Assembly: GCA_903884425.1 (NCBI GenBank)
Contig: CAISEP010000014.1
Coordinates: forward strand, 310,001-374,000
Origin: an uncultured Caulobacterales bacterium
GTDB lineage: Bacteria > Pseudomonadota > Alphaproteobacteria > Caulobacterales > Caulobacteraceae
Direction of reading: 5' to 3'
DNA: 64,000 bases
A model generated the notes under the pieces. It saw only the letters and a program-made list of their open reading frames with translations. It made no database searches and was not told where the DNA came from. A program made the translations under genes and the position numbers. This document shows, piece after piece, positions 45,001-52,871 of this stretch (position 1 is the first letter of the stretch; every line of letters begins with the position of its first letter).

Positions 45001-45544
45001 CGAGATCGGGGTCGAGCTCTACCAGCAGATGCTGGAGGACGCCGTGGCCGACCTGCGCCAGTCGGGGGAGGCCGAGGCCACGGGCCGTGGCTGGTCGCCG
45101 CAGATCAATGCCGGGGCCGCCGTGCTGATCCCGGACGAGTACGTGCCGGACCTGAACGTGCGCCTGTCCCTCTATCGCCGCCTGTCGGAGGCCGAGCGCG
45201 CCGAGGACCGGGAGGCCCTCGCCGCCGAACTGATCGACCGCTTCGGGCCCCTGCCGCGGGAGACGGACCATCTGCTGAAGGTGGTGGCCATCAAGGGCCT
45301 GTGCCGTCAGGCGGGGATCGAGAAGATCGACATCGGGCCCAAGGGCGCAGTCATCGCCTTCCGCGGGGAGAGCTTCGCCAATCCCATGGGGCTGATCCGG
45401 CACATCCAGCGCCACCCGATGCTGTGGAAGCTGCGCCCGGACCACAAGGTGGTGGTGAAGGGGGAGTGGGAGACGCCGGACGCGCGTCTGCAGGCGGCGG
45501 AGAAGATCCTGACGGAACTGGCGGGCCTGGCGGCCGCAGCCTGA
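42038..45544 (+). CDS. mfd: Transcription-repair coupling factor Mfd
   Basis: Translocase that displaces RNA polymerase stalled at lesions and recruits UvrA. The 1168 residues include the UvrB-like damage-repair module (about 20-330, W-D-C-L-P-Y-D-R), the RNA-polymerase-interaction domain with V-H-I-D-H-G-I-G-R-Y (near 505-515), the helicase motor with G-D-V-G-F-G-K-T (648-655), D-E-E-Q-H (749-753) and the R-G-R-V-G-R motif, and the C-terminal TRCF domain. The start ATG at 42038 has GAGG 8 bases away; the frame is open slightly further upstream inside sdhE. Confidence 0.97.
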   Translation: MTETLQSPAEVARLARLSGRLTLAGAPEGFDALATAQLARAHGGVSVFIARDTARAGAFVDAVRFFDPELELIELPGWDCLPYDRVGPSAGVSASRMAALSRLASPGAAAAPRLVITAASSVIQRLPPRDVIRKATFFARVGNDVAIADLERYFAVNGYIRASTVSERGEFAIRGGVIDVYPPTADEPVRLDLFGDTLDAIRGFDAMTQRSTRQLREIELLPVSEALVDAAAISRFRSGFVALFGAAADDPLYAAISEGGRRGGMEHYLPLFYETTETLFDYLGPDALVLVDHQATDARDERLSMIADAYDARREAAQVRGGTIYRPLPVERLYLDQTAWDLKLAEHPVRVFSPFVEEPSATVVDLGARPGRSFAAERAQDSVNLFEAVTDHAKALGRDGKRVLFASWSDGSSDRLASMLGDHGLAGVRLATSWSDAQSFGVAGTRAKPVQRAILPVDHGFVTQSLAVISETDILGDRLARPRRKRRAQNFLAEATSLTPGDLVVHIDHGIGRYSGLRTLDVNGAPHDCLDLQYGGDAKLYLPVENIDLLTRYGSDAEGVQLDRLGGAAWQARKARAKERLREMAEGLIRIAAARELKSTEAIDPPSGLFDEFCARFPYDETEDQLNAITDVLTDLSSGKPMDRLVCGDVGFGKTEVALRAAFVVAMCGKQVAIVCPTTLLARQHFRTFSERFAGWPIKVRQLSRMVPAKEAAQTREGLANGEIEVVVGTHAVLSKQVSFRDLGMVIVDEEQHFGVKHKEKLKELRADVHMLTLTATPIPRTLQMALSGIREMSIIATPPVDRLAVRTYITPHDPVVLREALLREKYRGGQAYVVVPRISDLPDMERFLREQVPEVRFVVGHGQMAPTQLEEVMSAFYDGRYDVLLATTIVESGLDIPTANTLVVHRADMFGLSQLYQLRGRVGRAKARAYAYLTTPADRGVTEGAEKRLKVLQSLDSLGAGFQLASHDLDIRGGGNLLGDEQSGHIREIGVELYQQMLEDAVADLRQSGEAEATGRGWSPQINAGAAVLIPDEYVPDLNVRLSLYRRLSEAERAEDREALAAELIDRFGPLPRETDHLLKVVAIKGLCRQAGIEKIDIGPKGAVIAFRGESFANPMGLIRHIQRHPMLWKLRPDHKVVVKGEWETPDARLQAAEKILTELAGLAAAA

Positions 45545-45549
45545 CCGCA

Positions 45550-45567
45550 CCTGAGCCGGGGCTCAGG
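45550..45567. terminator. Palindrome between convergent mfd and the DsbA-family gene
   Basis: CCTGAGCC and GGCTCAGG (45550-45557, 45560-45567) form a nearly continuous palindrome; a physical hairpin would be 7 bp with a 4-base loop. The right arm contains the stop (TCA, 45563-45565) of the leftward gene, and the mfd stop lies 5 bases before the left arm. No T-tract is seen. Confidence 0.5.
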
Positions 45568-46213
45568 CCTCGGCCAGGGCATGGTCGATAGCGCGGACGA
45601 GCTTGGCCGGGGCCTCCGCGCCGATCACCGAGAACTTCTGGGCAAAGATCATGAAGGGCACACCGGTGACGCCGGCATCCCGGGCGATCTGGTGCTCCTG
45701 GCCCACGACGGCCAGGTCTTCCCCCCGGGCCAGGCGATCGAGGATGCGCAGACGGTCCATGCCCGCCGCCGCACCGATGTCGGCCAGCACCTCCGGGTCG
45801 CCTATGTCCTTGCCGTCGGTGAAATAGGCGGCGAACAGGCCTTCCAGCACCTCGGCCTGGCGACCTTCGGCCTGGGCCCAGCGGACCAGGCGATGGGCGG
45901 CCAGGGTGTTGGGCGATTTCTCGATCCGGTCGAAGTTCAGGGTGATCCCGTCCTCTGCGGCGAGGTCGACCAGCATCCGGCTGACCTCCCTGCGGCGCGC
46001 GGCGTCGGGGAACTTCTTCGCCAGATAGGCCGCGCGGTCCACGCCCCCCTCCGGCAGGGTGGGATCGAGCTGGTAGGGCCGCCAGGTGACGTGCACGTCC
46101 ACATCGGGGCGAAGGGCCGCGGCGGCCTGCAGCCGACGCCAGCCGATGAAGCACCAGGGGCAGACCATGTCGGCCACGAGGTCGATGTCCAGGCGGGGGC
46201 GGGCAGGGGTCAT
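45563..46213 (-). CDS. DsbA-family oxidoreductase, FrnE-like
   Basis: 216-residue thioredoxin-fold protein with an inserted helical domain. The redox motif is C18-P-W-C21 in M-V-C-P-W-C-F-I-G, the cis-proline loop is T-G-V-P-F-M near residue 178, and R-P-Y-Q-L-D-P lies after the first strand, as in FrnE/2-hydroxychromene-isomerase-type DsbA relatives. There is no signal peptide, so it is cytosolic. The ATG at 46213 gives the natural N-terminus; the frame is open upstream into the next gene. It sits 37 bases downstream of the degenerate GGDEF gene. Substrate is unknown; FrnE of Deinococcus is a stress disulfide isomerase. Confidence 0.9.
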   Translation of the reverse strand: MTPARPRLDIDLVADMVCPWCFIGWRRLQAAAALRPDVDVHVTWRPYQLDPTLPEGGVDRAAYLAKKFPDAARRREVSRMLVDLAAEDGITLNFDRIEKSPNTLAAHRLVRWAQAEGRQAEVLEGLFAAYFTDGKDIGDPEVLADIGAAAGMDRLRILDRLARGEDLAVVGQEHQIARDAGVTGVPFMIFAQKFSVIGAEAPAKLVRAIDHALAEA

Positions 46214-46250
46214 GGCTCTTTCTCCCTCAGGTCCGGCCGTGCCGGAGGTG

Positions 46251-47618
46251 TCAGCTGGCCGCGCGGCTGAGCGCCCCGTGGGCGGCCCGTTCCAGGGCAT
46301 GGGCGGCACTTTCCCCCGGCTCCAGCTGGGCGACGCCGATGTCGAAGTCCACGGCAAAGGGCGGGGTCTCCTCGTCCGCCTCGAAGGCGGTGCAGGCGAT
46401 GACGGCGGCAATCCGCTCGGCGGTGATGCGACCCGCAGCCGCCGTCGCCGCCGGCAGGGCCAGGGCAAACACGTCCGAGGCCAGCCGCGCGGCGGTATCC
46501 TCCGCCCGGACGAGGCGGCCGATCATCGAGCCGATCTGCGGCACCGCCCGGTCCATCCAGCCCTCCGCCCGGGCCCGCAGGGCGTCGGGACGGTCGGCAA
46601 TGCGCAGCACGGCCACGGTCAGGGGGCGACGCCGCGAACTTGCCGCCGCCGCCAGCCGGGCCAGGTGCGCGGCGAACAGGTCCCGGGTGAAGAGGCCCGT
46701 GGCGCTTTCCATCAGTCCGCCGAAGCGGGACAGGTCCAGGGCCTCGCGGATCGCCGTCTCGCGGCGGAAGCGGCGGGCCAGCGCCACGACCCGGGCAGCG
46801 GTCTCGTGGGTGGGCGTGTGCGCGCTGATCACGTCCGACAGGCCCCGGTGATAGGCGTCGGCGGTGGCGATCTGCACCCCCGGCCGCAGGGATAGGAGGG
46901 TCGGAATGTGGAACAGGCGGGTGTTGCGTCGCATGCCACCGGCGATGGACAGGGCCTCCGCATGGGTGTCGCCGGACCACAGGACCACGGCGTCGAACGG
47001 CTTTTCATGCAGATAATCGAAGGCGGTGTAGGCGGTGAAGGCCCCCGTGGTCTCCACCCCCAGGCCGCGGAGGTCGTGCTGCAGGGCCAGGAACTTGGGC
47101 GCAGGCTCGCCCACGGTCAGCACCTGCAGCGGCTCGTCCGACGGGATCGGCTTCAGCGGGGCCAGCAGGCGGCTGGCGAAGGTCTCCGACCGCAGGGCCA
47201 GTTCCTCCTCCGCCACGGCGGCGCGGGCCAGCTGGTCCAGCCGCATGGCCGCCTGGGCCGGATGGATGAGCGCCCCCATGGCCAGATCGAACCGGCCGAG
47301 GATCTCGGCCCCGTGAATGGCCGCCCCCAGGCCCAGGATCGGCGTCTGCCGCGGGGCCAGGGCGGCGCGCAGGGCATCGGCGGCCCGGATGGCGCTCTGC
47401 GGATGATGCCGGGCGTCCATCAGCACGGCCTGGACGGGGGACACCCGGATCAGGTCGATGGCAGCGCCAAGATCGCGAATCACCACGCAGGGCCAGCCGA
47501 GCCGGGCCAGGCCCTCCACCAGTCCCGCATGGGACTCCGCCGCATCGGCACCCCCGTGGGAAGAGGTCGGATCGGCACCGGGAGTGAAAATGATGACGCG
47601 CGCGTCGCTGATCGTCAA
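46251..47618 (-). CDS. Two-receiver protein with degenerate GGDEF domain (probable c-di-GMP effector)
   Basis: 455 residues, no membrane segment. Residues 5-135 look like a receiver domain with candidate phospho-acceptor D68 (L-M-D-A-R); residues 163-285 look like a second, degenerate receiver (V-V-L-W-S-G-D instead of a clear acceptor). Residues about 300-450 follow the GGDEF fold, starting T-G-L-F-T-R-D-L-F, but the signature is A-S-D-V-F (380-384). The inhibitory I-site R-A-E-D (371-374) stands exactly five residues ahead of it. This is the architecture of PleD/PopA, and like PopA the domain should bind rather than make c-di-GMP. The start is an inferred TTG at 47618, with no ATG or GTG nearby; the first strand of the receiver begins directly after it. 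Confidence 0.8.
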   Translation of the reverse strand: MTISDARVIIFTPGADPTSSHGGADAAESHAGLVEGLARLGWPCVVIRDLGAAIDLIRVSPVQAVLMDARHHPQSAIRAADALRAALAPRQTPILGLGAAIHGAEILGRFDLAMGALIHPAQAAMRLDQLARAAVAEEELALRSETFASRLLAPLKPIPSDEPLQVLTVGEPAPKFLALQHDLRGLGVETTGAFTAYTAFDYLHEKPFDAVVLWSGDTHAEALSIAGGMRRNTRLFHIPTLLSLRPGVQIATADAYHRGLSDVISAHTPTHETAARVVALARRFRRETAIREALDLSRFGGLMESATGLFTRDLFAAHLARLAAAASSRRRPLTVAVLRIADRPDALRARAEGWMDRAVPQIGSMIGRLVRAEDTAARLASDVFALALPAATAAAGRITAERIAAVIACTAFEADEETPPFAVDFDIGVAQLEPGESAAHALERAAHGALSRAAS

Positions 47619-47817
47619 AACACCCGTCCCGGTTACGCACCTGGGCTGTCCAGGCGTTGATACCCCGTCTCTATACGACGGGATTTCGCCAATGCCAAAG
47701 TGCCGTCGCGCCCGGAGGGAAATTCATCACGATCATGGTTGACGCTGCGTCCGGCTGGTCATCGGCCGGATCTGCGGCAATAAGGTTGCAAGGCCAGACA
47801 GATGAGGGAGAAGAGGC

Positions 47818-48948
47818 ATGACCGCGCAGGGACCCTTGAAGGGCGTTAAGGTTGTCGAGTTCGCGGGGATCGGACCGGGTCCGTTCTGCGGCATGCTGCT
47901 GTCCGACCTCGGGGCGGACGTGGTGCGGATCGATCGCAAGGGACCGGGGCGCGCTTCGCCCGCCGACATCACTGCCCGGGGACGGCGCTCCATCGCTCTG
48001 GACCTGAAGCGGCCGGAGGCTGTGGAGACCTGCCTTCGCCTGATGGACAGCGCTGAAATCATCTTCGAAGGCTTCCGCCCCGGTGTGATGGAGCGTCTGG
48101 GCCTGGGCCCGGACGTGGCCCTGAAGCGCAATCCGAAGCTGGTCTATGGCCGGATGACCGGATGGGGCCAGACCGGCCCGCTCGCCCAGGCCGCCGGTCA
48201 CGACATCAACTACATCGCCATCAGCGGGGCGCTGCACGCCATCGGCACGGGGGAGAAGCCCGTGCCGCCCCTGAACCTGGTGGGAGATTTCGGCGGCGGG
48301 GCCCTCTATCTGGCCTTCGGTCTGCTGGCGGCCCTGACCCATGCCCGGGCCACCGGCCAGGGGCAGGTGGTGGATACGGCCATGACCGACGGGGCGGCGT
48401 CCCTGATGTCCATGTTCTACGGCATGAAGGCCATGGGTGTGTGGAACGGGGAGCGTCGGGCCAACCTGCTGGACGGCGGCGCGCACTTCTATGACACCTA
48501 CCAGTGCAGCGACGGCAAGTGGATCGCGCTGGGCTCCATCGAGCCGCAGTTCTACGCCCTGCTGCTGGAAAAGGCCGGGCTGACCGATCCCGCCTTCGGT
48601 GCCCAGATGGACCGCAGCGCCTGGCCGGACCTGAAGGCCAAGCTGGCGGCCGTGATCGCCCGCAAGACCCGCGCCGAATGGACCGCGATCATGGAAGGCA
48701 CCGACATCTGCTTCGGCCCGGTGATGGACCTGGACGAGGCCCCGCTGCATCCGCACAACGTGGCGCGCGAGACCTTCGTGACCGTCGCCGGCGTGGTCCA
48801 GCCAGCCCCGGCCCCGCGCTTTTCCGCCACCCCCGGACAGATCCAGGGTCCGCCGCCGGCCATCGGTGCCGACACGGACACCGCCCTGACCGACTGGGGA
48901 CTGTCCGACGGGGAACTGGCCCAGCTGAAGGCCGCAGGCGCCCTCTGA
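47818..48948 (+). CDS. CaiB/BaiF family protein, alpha-methylacyl-CoA racemase-like
   Basis: 376 residues of CoA-transferase family III. Three residues align with the racemase catalytic set: H128 in A-G-H-D-I-N-Y, D157 in V-G-D-F-G-G, and E242 in G-S-I-E-P-Q-F-Y. This, with the length, points to racemisation of 2-methylacyl-CoA (branched-chain or sterol-side-chain degradation) rather than formyl- or carnitinyl-CoA transfer. The ATG is preceded by GAGGGAGAAGAGG. It is divergent from the GGDEF-like gene (199-base gap) and convergent with tusA. Two other acyl-CoA genes (acyl-CoA dehydrogenase, MFE2-like SDR) lie 9-14 kb away. Confidence 0.88.
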   Translation: MTAQGPLKGVKVVEFAGIGPGPFCGMLLSDLGADVVRIDRKGPGRASPADITARGRRSIALDLKRPEAVETCLRLMDSAEIIFEGFRPGVMERLGLGPDVALKRNPKLVYGRMTGWGQTGPLAQAAGHDINYIAISGALHAIGTGEKPVPPLNLVGDFGGGALYLAFGLLAALTHARATGQGQVVDTAMTDGAASLMSMFYGMKAMGVWNGERRANLLDGGAHFYDTYQCSDGKWIALGSIEPQFYALLLEKAGLTDPAFGAQMDRSAWPDLKAKLAAVIARKTRAEWTAIMEGTDICFGPVMDLDEAPLHPHNVARETFVTVAGVVQPAPAPRFSATPGQIQGPPPAIGADTDTALTDWGLSDGELAQLKAAGAL

Positions 48949-48971
48949 GCCGTCCGGACCGGCGGTCTCAG
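48945..48971. terminator. Stop-codon palindrome between convergent racemase-like gene and tusA
   Basis: CTGAG (48945-48949) pairs with CTCAG (48967-48971) and, after a bulged base, CCG with CGG. The arms contain the stop TGA (48946-48948) of the rightward gene and the stop (TCA, 48968-48970) of tusA. It resembles the palindromes at 15068-15085 and 45550-45567. Confidence 0.45.
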
Positions 48972-49210
48972 GCCTTGCGGACGCGAAACCGCAGGGCCTG
49001 GGGCAGGGTCTCCACGTCCAGCAGCTCGTGCCCGGCCTCACGCACGAAATGCGGCACGTCGATCCGCGCCAGGGGGTCGTCGGCCAGCAGGATGACGACC
49101 TGACCCGCCTGTGCCGCCTCCAGCGCCCGGCGCAGGCGCAGGGTGGGGGTCGGGCACCGGTGACCGCGGGCGTCGACTTCCAGTTCGGGGGCGGGGCCGG
49201 ATCGGGACAT
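48968..49210 (-). CDS. tusA: TusA family sulfur carrier protein
   Basis: Small sulfur-transfer protein (80 residues) that carries persulfide sulfur, for example for tRNA 2-thiouridine or molybdenum cofactor. The active cysteine is C19 in the C-P-T-P motif (19-22) that opens helix 1, followed by L-x-L-R-R-A-L. The start is ATG 49210; an upstream in-frame start is open but outside the family length. It is divergent from the serine hydrolase gene. Other Tus components are not in the window. Confidence 0.9.
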   Translation of the reverse strand: MSRSGPAPELEVDARGHRCPTPTLRLRRALEAAQAGQVVILLADDPLARIDVPHFVREAGHELLDVETLPQALRFRVRKA

Positions 49211-49307
49211 GCCGGGTTTTGAGCAGGGCGGGACGGCCTCTGCAATCCCCCTTTTCCCCGCCGTGACCCCTGTGCCATGGTCGCGACCTCTCGGACGGAA
49301 ACACACC

Positions 49308-50732
49308 ATGCCCCAGGATCACGACAGTGGCGCCGTCTGGCGACGGAATGCCGTCGCCGGAGTCATCATCCTCGGCATGATCGTGGTGGCCTCGATCTAC
49401 CGGCCGGACCGGGCGATGCGGGTGGCGGTGGGCGTCACCGCCCACGACATGTGCCAGGCGGTGTTCATCACCGGCCGCGATCCGGACACGGCCTTTGCCG
49501 AGACCCTGGCGCCCCGGCCGGGCTATCGGCTGGTGGCGCGGTTCATCACCTTTGCCGTGGACCGGGACAAGGCGATGGTCCAGGCCAAGCTCGGCGGCAT
49601 CCGGCGCAATGCCCTGTTCATCCCGGGGCGAGGGTGCCTCCTGAACGTCGGCGGTGTCCGTCCGCCGCCGCCGCTGCTGCCGGAACCTGCCTCCCTGCCG
49701 ATCCTGCCGGACATTGCCGGTCCTGAGGTCGTCGCCCCCGCCACGCCGGCGGTGCGCGCGGCCATGGACCGGCTGTTCACCGAGGAAAAGCCCGCCGACC
49801 CGCGCCGGGTGAAGGCCGTGGTCGTGCTGCAGCATGGCCGGGTCATCGCCGAGCGCTATGCGCAGGGCTATGGCGTGAACACGCCGGTGAACGGCTGGTC
49901 GGCCTCCAAGTCTCTGCTGAACGCCATGCTCGGCGTGCTGGTGCGGGAGGGCAAGCTGTCCATGGACCAGCCCGCGCCCATCCCCCTGTGGCGCAAGCCC
50001 GGCGACCCGCGGGGGGGCATCACCCTCGACCAGCTGGCGCGGATGACCAGCGGCCTGTCCGTCGACCAGGACGGGTCCGGCTTCGACGTGTCCAACCAGA
50101 TCCTGTACGACGAGCGTGACACGGTGGGTGCGGCCGTGCGGCGGCCCATGGCCCGCCGTCCAGGCGAGCAGTGGCACTATTCCGACGCCCAGACCCTGAT
50201 CCTGGCCCGGATCGTGGAGAATGTAGCCGGTGGCACGCCGGAGGGCTTCCTGCGCCTGGCCCGGCGGGAGGTGCTGGAGCCCCTGGGCATGACCGGCGTG
50301 ACCATCGACTTCGACGCGGCGGGCAGCCCCCTGATCTCCACCTATGCCGCGGCCCCGGCGCGGAGCTGGGCGCGGCTGGGCCAGCTCTATCTGCAGGACG
50401 GCCGCATCGGCACCGTCCAGATCCTGCCGAAGGGCTGGGTCGACTATTCCCGGCGGATCACCCTGAAGAGCCCCTATGGGGCCGGATTCTGGGTGGTGGA
50501 CACGCCCGATCCGGACTTCAGCGGCCTGCAGCAGGCCGGCCTGCCGAAGGACACCTTCCTGGCGTCCGGCAACCTCGGTCAGCGCATCTACATCATCCCG
50601 TCCCAGGACATGGTGGTGGTGCGGATGGGCCTGACCGTCCGCGGCGGCTTCGGGGCGCGCCAGGACGCCGCCTTCATCCGCGATCTGATCAAGGGCCTTG
50701 CGCCCGCCACTGCAAAGGACAGCGTTTCATGA
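49308..50732 (+). CDS. Membrane-anchored serine hydrolase of the beta-lactamase/class C PBP family
   Basis: 474 residues. A single membrane segment near 15-31 anchors it, leaving the domain outside. The beta-lactamase-related domain has S-A-S-K (the S-x-x-K catalytic pair, near residue 204) and Y-S-D in place of Y-x-N, and the third motif is not obvious, so it may be an esterase or D-aminopeptidase-like enzyme rather than a beta-lactamase. Its stop overlaps the aldo/keto reductase start (ATGA), so the two are coupled. I do not know the substrate. Confidence 0.85.
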   Translation: MPQDHDSGAVWRRNAVAGVIILGMIVVASIYRPDRAMRVAVGVTAHDMCQAVFITGRDPDTAFAETLAPRPGYRLVARFITFAVDRDKAMVQAKLGGIRRNALFIPGRGCLLNVGGVRPPPPLLPEPASLPILPDIAGPEVVAPATPAVRAAMDRLFTEEKPADPRRVKAVVVLQHGRVIAERYAQGYGVNTPVNGWSASKSLLNAMLGVLVREGKLSMDQPAPIPLWRKPGDPRGGITLDQLARMTSGLSVDQDGSGFDVSNQILYDERDTVGAAVRRPMARRPGEQWHYSDAQTLILARIVENVAGGTPEGFLRLARREVLEPLGMTGVTIDFDAAGSPLISTYAAAPARSWARLGQLYLQDGRIGTVQILPKGWVDYSRRITLKSPYGAGFWVVDTPDPDFSGLQQAGLPKDTFLASGNLGQRIYIIPSQDMVVVRMGLTVRGGFGARQDAAFIRDLIKGLAPATAKDSVS

Positions 50733-51733
50733 AGATCCGTCGGCTCGGCCCCTTCGACGTCAGCGCCATCGGCCTGGGCTGCATGAGCCTGAGCCATGCC
50801 TACGGGGACCCGCCGCCGGAGGCCGAGGCCGCGCGGCTGCTGCACCAGGCCCTCGACGTGGGCTACACCTTCCTCGACACCGCCTCCGTCTACGGGCTCG
50901 GCCACAACGAGACCCTGATCGGCCAGACCCTCAAGGCGCGCCGGGACGAGTTCATCCTGGCCAGCAAGTGCGGCCTCGGCCCCAATGCGGAGGGACGGCG
51001 GGAGCTGTCCGGCCGGCCGGAGGACATCCGCCGCTCCTGCGATGACAGCCTGCGTCGGCTGCAGGTGGAGATCATCGACCTCTTCTACCTTCATCGCATG
51101 GACCGCCGGGTGCCGATCGAGGAGAGCGTGGGGGCCCTGGGCGACCTCGTCCGGGCCGGAAAAGTCCGGGCCATCGGCCTGTCGGAGGTGGGGGCCGAAA
51201 CCCTTCGACGGGGCCATGCAGAATATCCGGTCACCGCCCTGCAGTCGGAATACAGCCTCTGGACCCGCAATCCGGAGGTGGCGACCCTGGCCACCTGTGC
51301 GGAACTCGGCGTGGCCTTCGTCGCCTTCAGCCCGGTGGGGCGCGGCCTGCTAACCGGATCACCGCCCGACCCGACCCAGTTTCGGCCGACCGACATCCGC
51401 AAGGACATGCCCCGCTTCCAGGGCAACGCCTGGGCGGCCAATCTGGGGCTGCAGGACCAGCTGGCGGGGGTGGCGAACCGGGTGGGCTGCACGCCTGCGC
51501 AACTGGCCCTGGCCTGGACGCTGTCCCGCGGGGCGCACGTCATTCCGATCCCGGGGACGAGCAACATCGATCACATGGTGGAAAATGCCGAGGCCGCGGA
51601 TGTCAGCCTCAGCCCGGCCGTGCTCGAGGAGCTGGATACGCTGATCAATGCTCGGACCGTCGCGGGCGCGCGCTACAGCGCCACGGCCCAGGCCACGGTG
51701 GATACGGAGGAGGTTCCGCCGGAGGAGCGGTGA
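50729..51733 (+). CDS. Aldo/keto reductase
   Basis: NADPH-dependent carbonyl reductase of the AKR superfamily, TIM barrel, 334 residues. The catalytic tetrad is visible as D in F-L-D-T-A, Y in S-V-Y-G (about residue 55), K in A-S-K-C-G and H in Y-L-H-R-M-D. The C-terminal I-P-I-P-G-T-S-N motif binds the cofactor adenine. The overall pattern (G-L-G-C-M-S-L, L-H-R-M-D, P-G-T-S) matches the YajO/AKR11-13 type. It overlaps the upstream hydrolase by four bases. A REP-like inverted repeat begins 14 bases after its stop. Confidence 0.92.
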   Translation: MKIRRLGPFDVSAIGLGCMSLSHAYGDPPPEAEAARLLHQALDVGYTFLDTASVYGLGHNETLIGQTLKARRDEFILASKCGLGPNAEGRRELSGRPEDIRRSCDDSLRRLQVEIIDLFYLHRMDRRVPIEESVGALGDLVRAGKVRAIGLSEVGAETLRRGHAEYPVTALQSEYSLWTRNPEVATLATCAELGVAFVAFSPVGRGLLTGSPPDPTQFRPTDIRKDMPRFQGNAWAANLGLQDQLAGVANRVGCTPAQLALAWTLSRGAHVIPIPGTSNIDHMVENAEAADVSLSPAVLEELDTLINARTVAGARYSATAQATVDTEEVPPEER

Positions 51734-51746
51734 GGGGGTTGCGTGG

Positions 51747-51843
51747 TTCGAGACGGCCCGTTCCGGGCCTCCTCACCTTGACGACGATTGTTGGGTTTCA
51801 ACAACGATCGTCATCCTGAGGAGGGCCGAAGGCCCGTCTCGAA
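51747..51843. repeat. REP-like imperfect inverted repeat
   Basis: A 97-base palindrome between two convergent genes. The outer arms TTCGAGACGG and CCGTCTCGAA match perfectly; then GGGCC-type, CCTCCTCA/TGAGGAGG, TGACGA/TCGTCA and TTGTTG/CAACAA blocks pair with small mismatches around a GGTTT centre. The TTCGAGACGGGCC...CCTCCTCAGGATGACGA order resembles a family of intergenic palindromes I have seen repeatedly in alphaproteobacterial genomes. No second copy is visible in this window. It could act as a transcription barrier. Confidence 0.8.
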
Positions 51844-51861
51844 GGACGCGAAATCGCCGCC

Positions 51862-52725
51862 TCAGGCCCCCGGACGGTTGCCTTCACGCCGGGCCAGGAA
51901 GGCCAGACGCTCGAACAGGTGGACATCCTGCTCGTTCTTCAGCAGGGCGCCGTGCAGGGGCGGGATCAGCTTGGTGGGATCCTTCTCCCGCAGCACGCTC
52001 TCGTCGATGTCCTCGACCATCAGGAGCTTCAGCCAGTCCAGCAGCTCCGAAGTGGAGGGCTTCTTCTTCAGGCCGGGCACCTTGCGGATGTCGTAGAAGA
52101 TCCGCAGGGCCTCCGAGACCAGCTTCTGCTTGATGCCGGGGAAGTGGACCTCGACGATCTGTTTCATGGTGTCGTCGTCGGGGAAGCGGATGTAGTGGAA
52201 GAAGCAGCGGCGCAGAAAGGCGTCCGGCAGTTCCTTCTCGTTGTTCGAGGTGATGATGATCACCGGGCGGACGGCGGCCTTGATCGTCTCGTTGGTCTCG
52301 TAGACGAAGAATTCCATGCGATCGAGCTCCTGCAGGAGGTCGTTCGGGAACTCGATGTCGGCCTTGTCGATCTCGTCGATCAGCAGCACGGGGCGCTTGG
52401 GGGCCTCGAACGCCTCCCAGAGCTTGCCCTTCTTGATGTAGTTGCGCACGTCCTTCACCCGCTCGTCGCCCAGCTGGCTGTCCCGCAGGCGGGTGACGGC
52501 GTCGTATTCGTACAGACCCTGATGGGCCTTGGTGGTGGACTTGATGTGCCAGGTCAGCAGGGGGGCATCGAGGGCCTTGGCCACTTCATAGGCCAGCACG
52601 GTCTTGCCGGTGCCGGGCTCGCCCTTGATCAGCAGCGGCCGCTCCAGCGCGATGGAGGCGTTCACCGCCACCTTCAGGTCGCCGGTCGCGACGTAGTCTT
52701 CGGTCCCTTCAAAACGCAGGCTCAT
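51862..52725 (-). CDS. MoxR-type AAA+ ATPase
   Basis: 287-residue AAA+ chaperone-like ATPase. Walker A is G-E-P-G-T-G-K-T (about 35-42), Walker B L-L-I-D-E-I-D (about 115-121), sensor 1 T-S-N-N-E-K-E-L-P and the arginine finger region F-L-R-R-C follow. The N-terminus F-E-G-T-x-x-Y-V-A-T marks the MoxR/CoxD-like branch, which usually works with a von Willebrand factor A protein encoded next door. Here the downstream neighbour is a REP-like repeat and the convergent aldo/keto reductase, so the usual partner is not adjacent. The ATG has a modest upstream site. Confidence 0.92.
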   Translation of the reverse strand: MSLRFEGTEDYVATGDLKVAVNASIALERPLLIKGEPGTGKTVLAYEVAKALDAPLLTWHIKSTTKAHQGLYEYDAVTRLRDSQLGDERVKDVRNYIKKGKLWEAFEAPKRPVLLIDEIDKADIEFPNDLLQELDRMEFFVYETNETIKAAVRPVIIITSNNEKELPDAFLRRCFFHYIRFPDDDTMKQIVEVHFPGIKQKLVSEALRIFYDIRKVPGLKKKPSTSELLDWLKLLMVEDIDESVLREKDPTKLIPPLHGALLKNEQDVHLFERLAFLARREGNRPGA

Positions 52726-52840
52726 TCAGCGAAGTCCTTCAAGCGGCGCGGCAGGCGCGAAACAGATGATCAGCGACAACCTTAAGGGCCTCGCCGGGAT
52801 AGGCAAGGGCGGGACGGTCCGTCAGATCAAGGTTTTGCCA

Positions 52841-52857
52841 CCTGCCGTAGGGGCAGG
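52841..52857 (-). terminator. Hairpin downstream of the RNA helicase gene
   Basis: CCTGCC and GGCAGG form a 6-bp stem with a 5-base loop, about 15 bases after the helicase stop. On the transcribed strand it is followed by TGGCAAAACC rather than a T-tract, so it is only a weak terminator candidate. Confidence 0.3.
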
Positions 52858-52871
52858 AAGGCCCTGCAGCC

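Noticed and set aside
41975-45550. A 1191-codon open frame opposite mfd
   Set aside because: Low-complexity translation typical of the complement of a high-GC gene; Mfd on the plus strand has all its motifs.
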